From assembly GCA_963971535.1 (NCBI GenBank), contig OZ020591.1:12362577-12426576 (forward strand): a stretch of DNA of 64,000 nt. The letters run 5' to 3'. The translations under genes were made by a program, and so were the position numbers. Below are positions 8,446-18,401 of the stretch, in pieces; the stretch's first letter is position 1, and each line of letters begins with the position of its first letter. Source of the stretch: Notolepis coatsorum. Lineage: Eukaryota; Chordata; Actinopteri; Aulopiformes; Paralepididae. The notes beneath the pieces were generated by a model. The model saw only the letters and a list, made by a program, of their open reading frames with translations, made no database searches and had not been told where the DNA came from.

Positions 8446-10665
8446 ATGAATGAATGAATGAATGAAAACTTTATTTAACAGATTGCAGAATGGGTACAAT
8501 ACAGTACGGCTCAATACATACAATTGTTAAGGGGATGCAGACCTGAGAAAGACGTTTGTCTTGTTTCCATCAGGGTCCCCCATTTTCAATTCATATAGAC
8601 ATATATGACATACATGACATACAGATAGTCAGTACTGCTACATCTATACATTTATGACATACCAGATTTGCAAATACAGTACTGTTTGTGATACAGAAGG
8701 AGTCAAGAAAAGGGAGTATATACATTTGACGTAGAAACTGTACATTGGAGGTTGGGTGGGGGGGGTTGGGTACATTGGGATATTGACAACCATACTGGGT
8801 AATTTACATTGGAGGTGGTTGGGGGGGGGGGGGGGGGGCGGGGGGCATACTGTATAAACAAGTAACACTGTACATTGAGGGGGGGGGGGGGAGGAGACAC
8901 TGTACAAACAAACACAATTGTACATTGAACTATTGACAAAACCATACTAGGTAAATGACTGTACATTGGAGGGGGTTGGAATGATTGGGTTAGGATATTT
9001 ACAGGGGCCAGTGTTGAATTGCAGTCTCCCGTAGGTGTCCCTTGAGAGAGGTTTTGAAAGTGGGTAGTGATCCACATTCCTTTACAGCTTTGGGTAGGGC
9101 GTTCCACATTGATGTGGCATAATTGCGAAACGTGTTTAGTCCCTTATTTGAGCCGAATCTGGGTTTGACATGATTTGTGGAGCTCCCTCTGGTGTTGTGA
9201 TCGTGGTATTCACTGACCTTTGGGAAGTATTTTGACATGTACATGGGTACCTTGGTCGTGTAGTGTATCTTGTAGACCAGGCCCATTGCAAGTTGTTGTA
9301 CTCTGTCGTCTACTCTAAGCCATCCTAGGTTGTCGAAGTGGGCAGGGGTGAGGTGGGTTCTAGGAGTAAGGTCAAGCAGTAGTCTGACCAGTTTGTTTTG
9401 AGATGTTTGTAATTTTGTTTTTAGCGCCTTTGAGGTGCTTTGGTACCATGAGGTGCAAGCATAGTCGTAGTACCCCTGAATGAGTGCTCCTGCCAGAGTC
9501 TTCAGGGTGTTCTTGTTTACCAGAGAGGAGATCCGGTACAAGAATCGAGTTCGTTGGTTGACTTTTTTTATTACATTGGATGCCATTTTGTCACAGGAGA
9601 GATTAGCCTCTAGGATGGACCCCAGGTAGGTAATTTCATCTTTCCTTGTGACAATATTGTCACCCACTGTAACTGAGAAGCCGTCGGTCTTGCTGAGTTT
9701 GTTATTTGAACCGAAGAGAATGGACTCTGTTTTGCCCATGTGTAATGATAGTTTGTTATCAGCGAGCCATATGCAGATTCTGCCTAGTTCCGAGCTGAGG
9801 GTTTTTTCAACCTGTAACTTGTTCTTGTCAGAGACCAGCAGGGCTGAGTCGTCCGCAAACAGGAACAAGTTGCAGTCACAAGCTGACGACATGTCATTTG
9901 CATAAATTAGGAACAGTAGCGGTCCTAGTATGCTTCCTTGTGGAACACCACAGCTCACTGTGAGGGGGGGGGATAGGGTACCGTTTACCTCCACCATCTG
10001 TTCCCTCCCCTCAAGGTAGGATTGCATCCAGCTCACTGATAGACTATCAAAACCAATTGCTTTTAGCTTGTCAATCAGAATGGAGTGATTGACCGTGTCA
10101 AAGGCCTTTTGTAGGTCCAGCATGACCATGCCGCAGTATTTGCCTGCGTCCACCTCTTGTTTGATGTGGTCATTCAAATAGAGAAGGCATGTGTCAGTGG
10201 AGTGGGATGTTCTGAAGCCAGATTGGAATTCGTAGATTAGATTTTTTTCCGCTAGGTACTTTTCGACCTGTTCGTAGACTATTTTTTCCATGACTTTCGA
10301 GATGGAGGTGAGAATAGAAACAGGGCGGTAGTTGCCTGGGTCTAATTTGCTGCCCTTTTTGTGCAGAGGGGTCACCCTCGCAATTTTGAAGTCCTTGGGG
10401 ACGTGTCCCTGTTTTATGGAGAGGTTTATTATGTGTGTGATGATTGGTGTGATGGCGGCTGCTGAGTCTCTGAGGAATTTGGAGGGGATGTTGTCATGGC
10501 CAGTGGCCTTGTTAGGTTGGAGGGCGCTCAGTTTATTGAGTACCTCATCTGTTGTTACCGTTTCCAGCTTGAAGTCGTCCTTGCGGACCCCTAGGTTTTT
10601 GTAGAAAGCTACTATGTGTTCTACCCCATAAAGCCCTGAGTGGGAGGGTAGTTTGTTTACCAGTG
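8446..10665 (-). mobile_element. CR1-like LINE, 5' truncated
   Basis: The minus-strand 3' end is a (TTCA)n tail (plus strand GAATGAATGAATGAAAACTT). The 3' untranslated region (8460-8998) has long G-runs at 8758-8765, 8821-8843 and 8879-8892 on the plus strand, in variable tandem blocks. The reverse transcriptase lies at 8999-10665. There is no endonuclease, so the element is 5' truncated; it meets the SINE at 10666. A second minus-strand copy is at 35875-36931, a plus-strand one at 44600-46420 and a tail-only copy at 63100-63411. Confidence 0.85.
8999..10665 (-). pseudogene. CR1-like reverse transcriptase, truncated at 5' end
   Basis: The frame stays open over about 555 codons. It carries NYRPVSILTSISKVMEKIVY, MLDLQKAFDTVNHSILIDKL, GVPQGSILGPLLFLIYANDM and the catalytic FADD in LFLFADDSALL, then a C-terminal block with GLVYKIHYTTKVP and TSMWNALP. 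This is a non-LTR reverse transcriptase of the CR1/L2/Rex group. The endonuclease half is missing. An upstream ATG at 10762 belongs to the SINE beside it, so the first 30 or so codons of the longer open frame are a chance fusion and are not included here. Confidence 0.85.
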
Positions 10666-10915
10666 TTGTGGCTATGTTGGTAGAGCAGTCGTCTGGTAAT
10701 CCAGAGGTTCCCGGTTCGATTCCCGCTCCTCCCGGGCAGCGTGTCGAAGTGTCCTTGTGCAAGACACTTAACCCCTAACTGCTCCCGATGAGCAGGTTGG
10801 CACCTTGCATGGTTGCCTCTGCCATCGGTGTGTGAATGGGTAAAATGTGAGGAACAAATTGTAAAGCGCTTTGGATAAAAGCTGCTATATAAATGCAGCC
10901 ATTTACCATTTACAA
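10666..10915 (+). mobile_element. tRNA-derived SINE (HE1-like tail)
   Basis: TGGCTATGTTGGTAGAGCAG and GGTTCCCGGTTCGATTCCCG match tRNA A and B boxes, consistent with a tRNA-derived head. The body has CCTTGTGCAAGACACTTAAC and the tail AAAGCGCTTTGGATAAAAGC with ATATAAATGCAG, typical of a widespread fish SINE. It abuts the truncated LINE on its left and ends at the 8-bp duplication of the hAT MITE on its right. Confidence 0.85.
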
Positions 10916-11272
10916 TAGGGATGTTCGATATTGGCTTTTTTACCGATATCCGATATACCGATATTGTCCAACTCTTAATTTCCGATACCGATATCAACCG
11001 ATAACGATATATGGAGGGTTTCACCCCCAAAAAACTGAATAATTTCAGGTAATTAACATTACATATCTCTTGTTGTGGAATTAACAGTATCCATACTTTT
11101 GACAATAAATAAAATAAGAATTTGTTCTTACTTGCTTAACTGGGTAAATAAAGGTTAAATAAAGCTACAAAAAAAGTTTATTTGAAAACTGATACCGATA
11201 TTTTCCGATATTACATTTTAATGCCAATATCGGCCGATAATATCGGTAGGCCGATAATATCGGACATCCCTA
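10916..11272. mobile_element. hAT MITE with 8-bp target duplication
   Basis: The termini are TAGGGATGTTCGATAT and the inverse ATATCGGACATCCCTA. The 8-bp duplication ATTTACAA is at 10908-10915 and 11273-11280. It lies across the end of the SINE, so the MITE inserted after the SINE. The interior is rich in CCGATA/TATCGG repeats and has no transposase. Confidence 0.92.
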
Positions 11273-11332
11273 ATTTACAACATGATGTTTTGGAGACTTG
11301 TGTGGACCATGTTCTACCCTTCAAACACCAAC

Positions 11333-11498
11333 CTGTCAGCAGGGTGATGAGGGGCAGAGAGTGGTCTTCAGGGGAGCCCCGGTAGCCCGCCTCTCCAAGG
11401 AGGTTCCTCTCCAATACCTGCTGGTACAGCTCCTCGATCCAGGCCTGGGACAGCACCACCAGAACCCCACTGCTCTGGATCACACCGACAAAATCCTT
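11333..11498 (-). CDS. arfgef3: arfgef3 exon
   Basis: This 166-bp exon starts in phase 0 and ends in phase 1. It encodes KDFVGVIQSSGVLVVLSQAW, IEELYQQVLERNLLGEAGYR and GSPEDHSLPLITLLT. The human protein has SGVLMVFSQAWIEELYHQVL and AGYWGSPEDNSLPLITMLT here. The acceptor TCCTCTGCAG and donor GTTGGT are regular. The upstream intron, to the exon at 32942, is about 21.4 kb because of the retrovirus and the splice-donor array. Confidence 0.95.
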
Positions 11499-11559
11499 CT
11501 GCAGAGGACAGACAGAATATACTTCTATCCTGTTCTATTCTCTGGATCAGACACAGGCT

Positions 11560-11685
11560 AGGCTTCTCTACTCTACTCTACTCTACTCTGTTCGACTCAA
11601 CTCTACTCTACTCTGTTCGACTCTACTCTACTCTACTCTACTCTACTCTGTTCGACTCTACTCTACTCTACTCGCCAGCCTGACG
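11560..11685. repeat. CTCTA-based minisatellite
   Basis: CTCTACTCTACTCTA pentamer runs are punctuated by CTCTGTTCGACTC at irregular intervals, so it is a higher-order variant of a pentanucleotide repeat. Confidence 0.9.
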
Positions 11686-11689
11686 ATTG

Positions 11690-12055
11690 GGGTCAAGGGT
11701 GTCAACAATAGTCGTCACAGCATGGAACTATTCTATAGACACTTTTTGGACAACATAAACAATCTAAATGGACCAAAGTGTATTTCCTGTTACACCTGTT
11801 TGTTAATAATATCAAGAGCTGACAGGACATTTACATTGTTTTATGTTAAACACATGAGACCCAGATCTCTTTTTCATGCATGAGCTGTTCACAATAAGAC
11901 ATAAAAAAACACTTTGGACAAACAAGTACAGTTCCGAAAGCAACATCTAAAATACCAGAGTTAAAAACTTTAAAATCTTCTAAGGTAATGAAATACACTT
12001 GGGTCCAAGGTGTTTCCCTATCAACGCAATTCCACTGAAAAGGTTGATTCTATTC
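11690..12055. other. Intron without recognised features
   Basis: AT-rich single-copy sequence between the CTCTA repeat and the splice-donor minisatellite. No coding or RNA feature seen. Confidence 0.6.
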
Positions 12056-12774
12056 TACTAACCAGGCTCCCTGTGGGAGGTGGTAGTTGTACTAACCAGG
12101 CTGACTGTGGGAGGTGGTAGTTGTACTAACCAGGCTGATTATGGGAGGTGGTAGTTGTACTAACCAGGCTGACTATGGGAGGTGGTAGTTGTACTAACCA
12201 GGCTGACTATGGGAGGTGGTAGTTGTACTAACCAGGCTGATTATGGGAGGTGGTAGTTGTACTAACCAGGCTGACTGTGGGAGGTGGTAGTTGTACTAAC
12301 CAGGCTGACTGTGGGAGGTGGTAGTTGTACTAACCAGGCTGATTATGGGAGGTGGTAGTTGTACTAACCAGGTTGACTGTGGGAGGTGGTAGTTGTACTA
12401 ACCAGGCTGACTATGGGAGGTGGTAGTTGTACTAACCAGGCTGACTGTGGGAGGTGGTAGTTGTACTAACCAGGCTGACTATGGGAGGTGGTAGTTGTAC
12501 TAACCAGGCTGATTATGGGAGGTGGTAGTTGTACTAACCAGGCTGACTGTGGGAGGTGGTAGTTGTACTAACCAGGCTGATTATGGGAGGTGGTAGTTGT
12601 ACTAACCAGGCTGACTGTGGGAGGTGGTAGTTGTACTAACCAGGCTGACTGTGGGAGGTGGTAGTTGTACTAACCAGGCTGACTGTGGGAGGTGGTAGTT
12701 GTACTAACCAGGCTGACTGTGGGAGGTGGTAGTTGTACTAACCAGGCTGACTATGGGAGGTGGTAGTTGTACTA
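12056..12774 (-). repeat. 34-bp minisatellite from arfgef3 splice donor (distal block)
   Basis: About 21 units of 34 bp. On the minus strand a unit reads ACCACCTCCCATAGTCAGCC then TGGTTAGTAC. It is the end of exon 32942-33111 plus its GTTAGTAC donor, with an internal 13-bp deletion compared with the 47-bp units next to that exon. The array was originally continuous with 32098-32941. The retrovirus now separates the two parts by 19.3 kb. Confidence 0.92.
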
Positions 12775-12789
12775 TGCCATATATGTATA
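12775..12789 (+). repeat. Residual tip of the outer 5' LTR
   Basis: TGCCATATATGTATA matches the first bases of the LTRs at 17578 and 30599. It then switches to env sequence within a shared AAATCC/GAATCC stretch, so a microhomology deletion probably removed the rest of this LTR together with gag, pol and most of env of the first unit. Confidence 0.6.
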
Positions 12790-13068
12790 AAATCCAGAAC
12801 CACTGGATCAAACGTGTGCAACTATAAAAATGACCAATCCATTTTTGTATCCGTTAAGTGAGCAGACATTTGCGGTTGCAGATAGTTATTGGATGTGTGC
12901 GGACAATATTCTGCGAAATGAACTTCCACCACGATGGGTAGGCATGTGTGCCCTGTTAAGACTAAAAATGTATGTAGTCTTAATGTATGAAGGAGTGAGT
13001 GAGATGATTCAAGTGGATGAAGCTTTAAATAAGCTTGATAGAACAAGGAGAGGCCTGTGGTCTCCTGG

Positions 13069-15196
13069 GCCCTCATTCATCAACCTGACTTACGCACAGA
13101 TATGTGCTTAACCTGTGCGTACGACCATTTCTAAGCAAAGAGTGGGATTCATCAATTTCAACTTGAACTTAACTTCGTGCTTATGTGTACGCACAGCTCG
13201 GAGCACACTTAGCTGACGCCCAGTGGTAGAATATGGGGACTGCAGACGGACGGCATAGATCAGTTGCATGCATTAGTTTCAACGCGGGAATAGGCTTGAC
13301 TGACGTGTTCTGTATGACCCCCGTAATTCATTATAGTTCATTGTGAAATAGCGATATTAGTGTAATTATTGTCAAACCCTAAATAGCATGTGGAATAGGT
13401 CTTTCTCTCCGAATGAATGCAGGTTTATATATATAGCGTTATCGGGTGCAGTGACTGCGCTCGCAGGAACCGTTTTCAGAGATAGCATCAGATAGGGATG
13501 AATGAATGAATGAGGGGCAGTCTAATTGCAGAGAGAACATAATATTAACTAGAGTCCACTACCCGAGACACCTCCTTCATTTGTACCGCAATTTGGGACC
13601 CAGATTGGAGCTATGAGCTTAAAAGCTTTTCCGTGCTTATTTGAGAAGGTCCAGCTGCAGAGCCGGAGAGACAGACAGCAGAGAGACACACAGTGTGTGT
13701 GTGTGACCACTAGTCTCCTAGTAGAGACCCCCCCCCCCCCCCCTCTGGACCACCTCCCAGTAGAGACCCCCCCCCCTCTGGACCACCTCCTAGTAGAGAC
13801 AAGTTTTCTGAAATGTATGTTTATATATGCAAATGAGGCACTTCCCCATTAAATATGTGGACATTTATGGATGCAATAAGGCAAAATGAAGTAAAATGAA
13901 CAACTAAATGTGTGTTATTGATGTTTTATTGTCACTAGTTTCATAGAAGACATGTTTAGGAAGCAAAATATAACAAAATCTCAAAATCAACAAAAAAAGT
14001 ATATTTGCCTATTCACCTGCAGTGTCTCGCCTTAATCCTCAGCTTCGTCTTCTTCCTAGAGAAGTCTTCACTAGGAGGTGGTCCAGAGGGGGGGGGGGGC
14101 TGAGTCTCTACTATTAGACTAGTAGTCACACACACGCACGCACACACACACACACACAGTGGAACAGTGTCTGTCTGTCTGTCTGTCTCTCTGCTGTCTG
14201 TCTCTCTGCTGTCTCTCTCAAAATAGTATAAGTGCTATCTTGGCCCTGAGAGTTGCTCTCCGGCTCTGCAGCTGGACCTTCTCAAATCAGCACGAAAAAA
14301 GCTATAAGCTTATAAAACGATTTAATATGCTAAACTTCGTTTTAAATTCCTTAATTCACTTTTGTTTATTTCATAAAGATTTTCCCGACATAATGCTACT
14401 TTCCCCGACCAGATCCGTGACTCTGTTGCGATACAGATGAATTATCTACTCAGAAAGCTTATAAAACTATTTAATATGCTAAACTTTGTTTTTAAATTCT
14501 TTAATTCACTTTTGTTTATTTCATAAGGATTTTCCCGACATAATGCTACCTGCCCCGACCAGATCCGTGACTCTGTTGCGATACAGATGAATGATCTACT
14601 CAGAATAGTATTATAAAGTGGCTATCTTTTATGCTGTAGATCACTGCTGGTATGTCCATGCAGAACCTTTATTTCAGCGGGGACTGTAGTATTTATTTGA
14701 CGTTACTGTACAATATATGTGTATTAAAAGACGGAGCTGTCTTTTATTGTATTATAATAATTATTAATATTAAAAATAAATTAAGAAAGGCATTCTTATT
14801 CCAGCATGCATTAATGACACTAACGGGCAACGGCAAAACAGTGGTTAATGGTCTTTATTAGTGTTTGCGGTGTCCAGGCAGCAATGGTCTTTTAGGAAGT
14901 TAATAGATATAATATCCGACAGTGTACAACACCCTCGGTTTAGTCCATTCTTCCACATTTCATGGGGGTGCCCATTACCGTATATGGTTAATCGGGGCGG
15001 TTTTGGTATGCAAATACGTGAAAGTGTGCACGAGCCTCGCCGCAGGGCCAAGGTGATATTTATCATGACAGGTGTGCGTAGAACCTGCGTACGCACGTGT
15101 GGTAAATCCCGTTTTTTTTGTGCGTGCACTGATTCTAAATTCTGTGCTTACGTGTGGAAATAGAACATTTTCTACGCCACGTTGATGAATGAGGGC
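13069..15196. mobile_element. 2.1-kb inverted-repeat DNA transposon in env
   Basis: The ends GCCCTCATTCATCAAC and its inverse, and a CCTGG duplication at 13064-13068 and 15197-15201, mark an exact insertion: the downstream env copy has the site once. Subterminal TGCGTACG motifs occur at both ends. Inside lies a second inverted repeat around GAGAAGGTCCAGCTGCAGAG (13645-13800 and 14030-14290) and a direct duplication of about 155 bp (about 14298-14455 and 14456-14607). No transposase is recognisable. The superfamily is uncertain because a 5-bp duplication does not single one out. Confidence 0.8.
13724..13797. repeat. C-run tandem GTAGAGACCCCCC repeats
   Basis: Three to four copies of CTAGTAGAGACCCCCCCTCTGG with variable C-runs lie inside the transposon, in one arm of its internal inverted repeat. 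An inverted counterpart with a G-run is at 14070-14100. Confidence 0.75.
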
Positions 15197-15861
15197 CCTG
15201 GAGTAACAGATGGGGTTGTGTTGAATGAAATTAATCAGCCCACTGGCATTCCAAAGGAGTTCAGGGCCTAAAATGTAGTAGAAGCAGGGTTAGCCTCCAT
15301 CTTTCCATGGATAACAATTAACACAAACGTTAATTGGATTAACTACCTATATTTTAATCAACAAAAATATATGAACTATACACATGCTGCATTCACGGCC
15401 ATAGGTCAGCAATTACAAGTATAATGACTTGGCAGAATAGACAGGTGTTGAATTGGTTGATGGCGGCCCAGGGCGGAGTCTGTAGCATGTTCGATAAATT
15501 TAGTTGTACTTATATTCCAAACAATACCGCAGCCGATGGAAGTTTTGCTGTTGTTATGGAAAAATTGGCAAAACTGAAAACTGAGCTCAAGGTGAACGCT
15601 GGCAGTGATGATCTTTCATGGGATTGGCTAGAGCTAAATTTAGGGAAATGGGGTGCCATTTTAGCCAAGATAGCAGTATCTGTGGTAGTGGTACTAATTG
15701 TAATCTTCTTGTTGGCATGTTACATTGGACCCTGTGTGACGAGATGGTGTCGAAGGACAATGGACAGACGAATGGACATCGAAATTGGCATACAAGGAGC
15801 AATGATGATGAATGGACAAGGTGTACAGCCATCAGCCCCGTATCTGGATCCAGGATACTAG

Positions 15862-17577
15862 GAAGGACTGACGCAGGAAGAACGAGAAGGGAACAGATGG
15901 GAAACAGGTTGAACACTAATGTGGGACAATGTTACTGTTGAATAAAAATGGGAAATGGGGAGATGATGTGTAAGTACACAGGAAAAGGGACGCAAGGGGT
16001 CCTGAACAATCACAGTTGTGTGCACTATTACTTAGCAATATTATCAAGATGTTTTCAACATATAAAAGAAAAAGCTTTTAGATGGTAGGTTGGTTTTTGC
16101 AAATATACAAGAAAAAGCTTCATATAGTAATCTGCAATATAACAATAATATCTGTTTTAACACTTTGGTTGCCTTGGGTTAAATTCATGATATACCATAG
16201 GTTGCCGGCTTTATTTGTCTATGGAGAAGTACCCCTTCTTTGCATGGCTATAACTTTTTAAATTCTATTGCTATATTGCCATTATTAGGGCCCATTCAAA
16301 GTCCTATATGTATTGTTCATTGTGTAGCAACGTTAAACTTTTTCATTCACATATTCATAGTAAAGTATGGTCTAATGTATAAGTATGTTTTCATCTCTTT
16401 CTGCAGCTTTCTCCAGAACGTGATCTATAGCCCCAAATGCATTATATTGATGATGCAATACAGTTTTATGGCAATCAGCGCGATATAAAAGATTCCAACT
16501 AGACGTACTTCTAGAAGTTACTACACGTCATCTGATGTTGACCGGATGGGCTAGGGGGCGTTTATAATTCCGTGGGCAGCGTTATACCAATCATCTAATG
16601 TGGGTCAAATGTTGATAATAGCAGTTAGTATCGAAGACGGTAACGTTACACGCTGAAACTCACCCCAGTCTCCGTGCGCCGTTGGGCGATCATCGTAGAG
16701 TAGAAGTCTTATCATTATGGGATGTAAATTTACCCGGTCCATCTCCAGCTTGTATAATGGTATATACGTCCAAATCATGTTGTTTATCGAGTTATTGGCA
16801 ATCGATCACTGTGTAGCGTGATGAGCCAGAGTCCCGGGACCTATAGCGAGTGCCCGGAAGTACTACGGACGTCTAGCACAACCTCTATGGCACATCCTGT
16901 TAAGCGATTGCGCCGATCGGCCACCAGATGGCGCTCCTGAACCGCCAGAGAGCTCAGTGGGTCCTGCTGGTGGATCTCAGGCCAGCGGAGGGGACATATG
17001 AATCCGATCGCAGATTTTTGAAATATTGATATAAGGACGCTGTACAGCGTCCTCCGGCAACTTGAGCATGGCCAGCAATGGCGTCTAAACACGTTTTATG
17101 GCAGTCAAAGTGTTAATAGTAAGATGTTGGTGATGAATAAGTTACAAATAAGGAATGGATTTACTAGTTGTCTATGCTTTGAAAAGGTTCAATTTGTGCA
17201 TGCTGATGGTTCACAAAAAACAACAATGAAACACAGCATTTCAGGTGTCACTGAGGAAGACACTGGGGCACAAGCTTTTCCTGTAACAAAATCTGCGGTA
17301 TCAGGTTTTTCCTCTTGCTAATGGAGTGTTTCATTAATGAAAATGTATTGTATAACCAAGGTATATCTGAGGTACATCTTGCATGTTAGTACATTAGTAC
17401 TGAGTAAAGTGTTATGTTTATACTCATTCATTTAGTCATGTGAAGTATTATTACATATGAATCACTAGTACACAAATATCATTAGTACATATATGTACAT
17501 CTAGTACATGACAAAATCACGGATAAGTAGTACTTATTCATGGCAATGCCATGAAAGGGAGGATTGTGGTGGCAGAA
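15862..17577 (+). other. ERV 3' region of the upstream copy (with MITE)
   Basis: From the env stop to the LTR. It aligns with 29823-30598 of the downstream copy once the piggyBac-like element 16161-17112 is removed. A possible polypurine tract GAAAGGGAGGAT lies at 17553-17564, just before the LTR. A short frame at 17124-17321 corresponds to the second half of the frame at 30051-30326. Confidence 0.75.
16161..17112. mobile_element. piggyBac-like MITE in ERV 3' region
   Basis: It begins CACTTTGGTTGCC and ends with GGCAGTCAAAGTG, flanked by TTAA at 16157-16160 and 17113-17116. The other ERV copy has a single TTAA at this place (near 30118), which proves insertion. The 952-bp interior is related, in inverted orientation, to parts of the element at 50861-52652. 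No transposase ORF is present. Confidence 0.92.
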
Positions 17578-18207
17578 TGCCATATATGTATACCAAAATC
17601 CTATATAAAATAGGTTACACACTTATGATTACAGGTCATTACAAAACACATATGGGTTTGATGAAAATGACCATTTGTCAGGTTCCAAGTTGTAATATAT
17701 GTAAGCATAATTACAGCTGGATAAAACAGACTTCTGAATTTGAGGAATAATAAGACAAAAACACATCACATGTGCAGACACTCAGTTTTGGGACAAACCG
17801 TGTCAGAGCTAAAAGACATAAGGGGCCATAAGGAGAACAAGGGATATTTCCAGTGTTCCCCTGTTCACCCACAACACTAGAAGATTGGGAAAGACTAAAG
17901 TCTGTGACCTCGGCCAAGTGGCCTGAAATGAACTCACAGACTCTAGTGCAACAATAGACTGGTGAAGACAGCATACGTGGTAGAAAAGATTGCCAAAATC
18001 ATACGCAGTTAGAAAATGAAAGATTTGGCAAAAACAGAACTATTAACACACACAAATATACACCAAAAATACATTGGTATTCTGGGTACCGAACCACACA
18101 CACACACACAAAAACAGATATATACACATAGGAACTACACACCCACCAGAGCTCGACCAATAAGAAACACACCCACCTAGATTGCAACATGTCATGTGAT
18201 GAAAAAG

Positions 18208-18213
18208 TATAAA
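18208..18213 (+). promoter_or_regulatory. LTR TATA box
   Basis: TATAAA in GAAAAAGTATAAAGGTGACA, about 60 bases before the AATAAA signal, placing the transcription start near 18235. The same box is kept in the 3' LTR at 31924-31929. Confidence 0.7.
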
Positions 18214-18271
18214 GGTGACAGAGTGAGATGACGATGTTAGGATTTTGTTGGATTTTATTGTTAACTCACTG

Positions 18272-18277
18272 AATAAA
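18272..18277 (+). terminator. LTR polyadenylation signal
   Basis: AATAAA in the presumed R region. The equivalent in the 3' LTR is 31988-31993. Confidence 0.7.
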
Positions 18278-18383
18278 AACAGTTTCCTCAAACCGCGGAG
18301 ATTCCGATCTGAACACAGCTGCCTGGTGTCTTCATTTTCTGATTTATTCTATATTACACAAAGTCAGAGAATTCCACTACAAT

Positions 18384-18401
18384 TGGCGCCCAACGACTGG
18401 A
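18384..18401 (+). promoter_or_regulatory. Retroviral primer-binding site, Lys-tRNA-like
   Basis: TGGCGCCCAACGACTGGA starts two bases after the LTR end. The first 12 bases match the 3' end of tRNA-Lys as used by Lys1,2-primed retroviruses; the rest differs. A primer from a related fish tRNA is possible. Confidence 0.75.

Larger units (their letters stand above)
12790..15861 (+). pseudogene. env: ERV env, C-terminal part, upstream copy (split by transposon)
   Basis: Env sequence at 12790-13068 resumes at 15197-15861 after a 2.1-kb transposon. The stretch is nearly identical to 28880-29822 of the downstream copy. The TM part has a hydrophobic anchor (VSVVVVLIVIFLLACYIGP) and a basic cytoplasmic tail that ends at the stop at 15859. 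An in-frame TAA near 15269 is shared with the other copy. The second cysteine of the TM disulfide motif CX6CC is serine here (CSMFDKFSC), and the TGG near 15430 is a stop (TGA) in the downstream copy. The fragment is defective and starts without an initiation codon. Confidence 0.88.
17578..18381 (+). repeat. ERV LTR, internal (5' LTR of the main unit)
   Basis: About 804 bp, TGCC...TACA. It contains a TATA box (18208-18213) and a polyadenylation signal (18272-18277), followed by the primer-binding site. It differs from the LTR at 30599-32097 by scattered substitutions, a 20-bp gap near 17730 and the MULE-like insertion in the latter. An alternative start 13 bp upstream (TGTGGTGG at 17565) would directly follow the purine tract. 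The outer insertion end at 12775 favours 17578. Confidence 0.8.

Noticed and set aside
9000-10762. 587-codon reverse transcriptase starting at the ATG at 10762
   Set aside because: The first 30 or so codons are antisense SINE. The LINE itself is 5' truncated and has no authentic start.
12056-12774. Regularly spaced repeats that could suggest a CRISPR array
   Set aside because: The units are contiguous without unique spacers, the genome is vertebrate, and the unit is derived from an arfgef3 splice junction.
13613-14440. Two short frames inside the env insertion as possible transposase
   Set aside because: No domain; they cover C-runs, CA and TCTG repeats.
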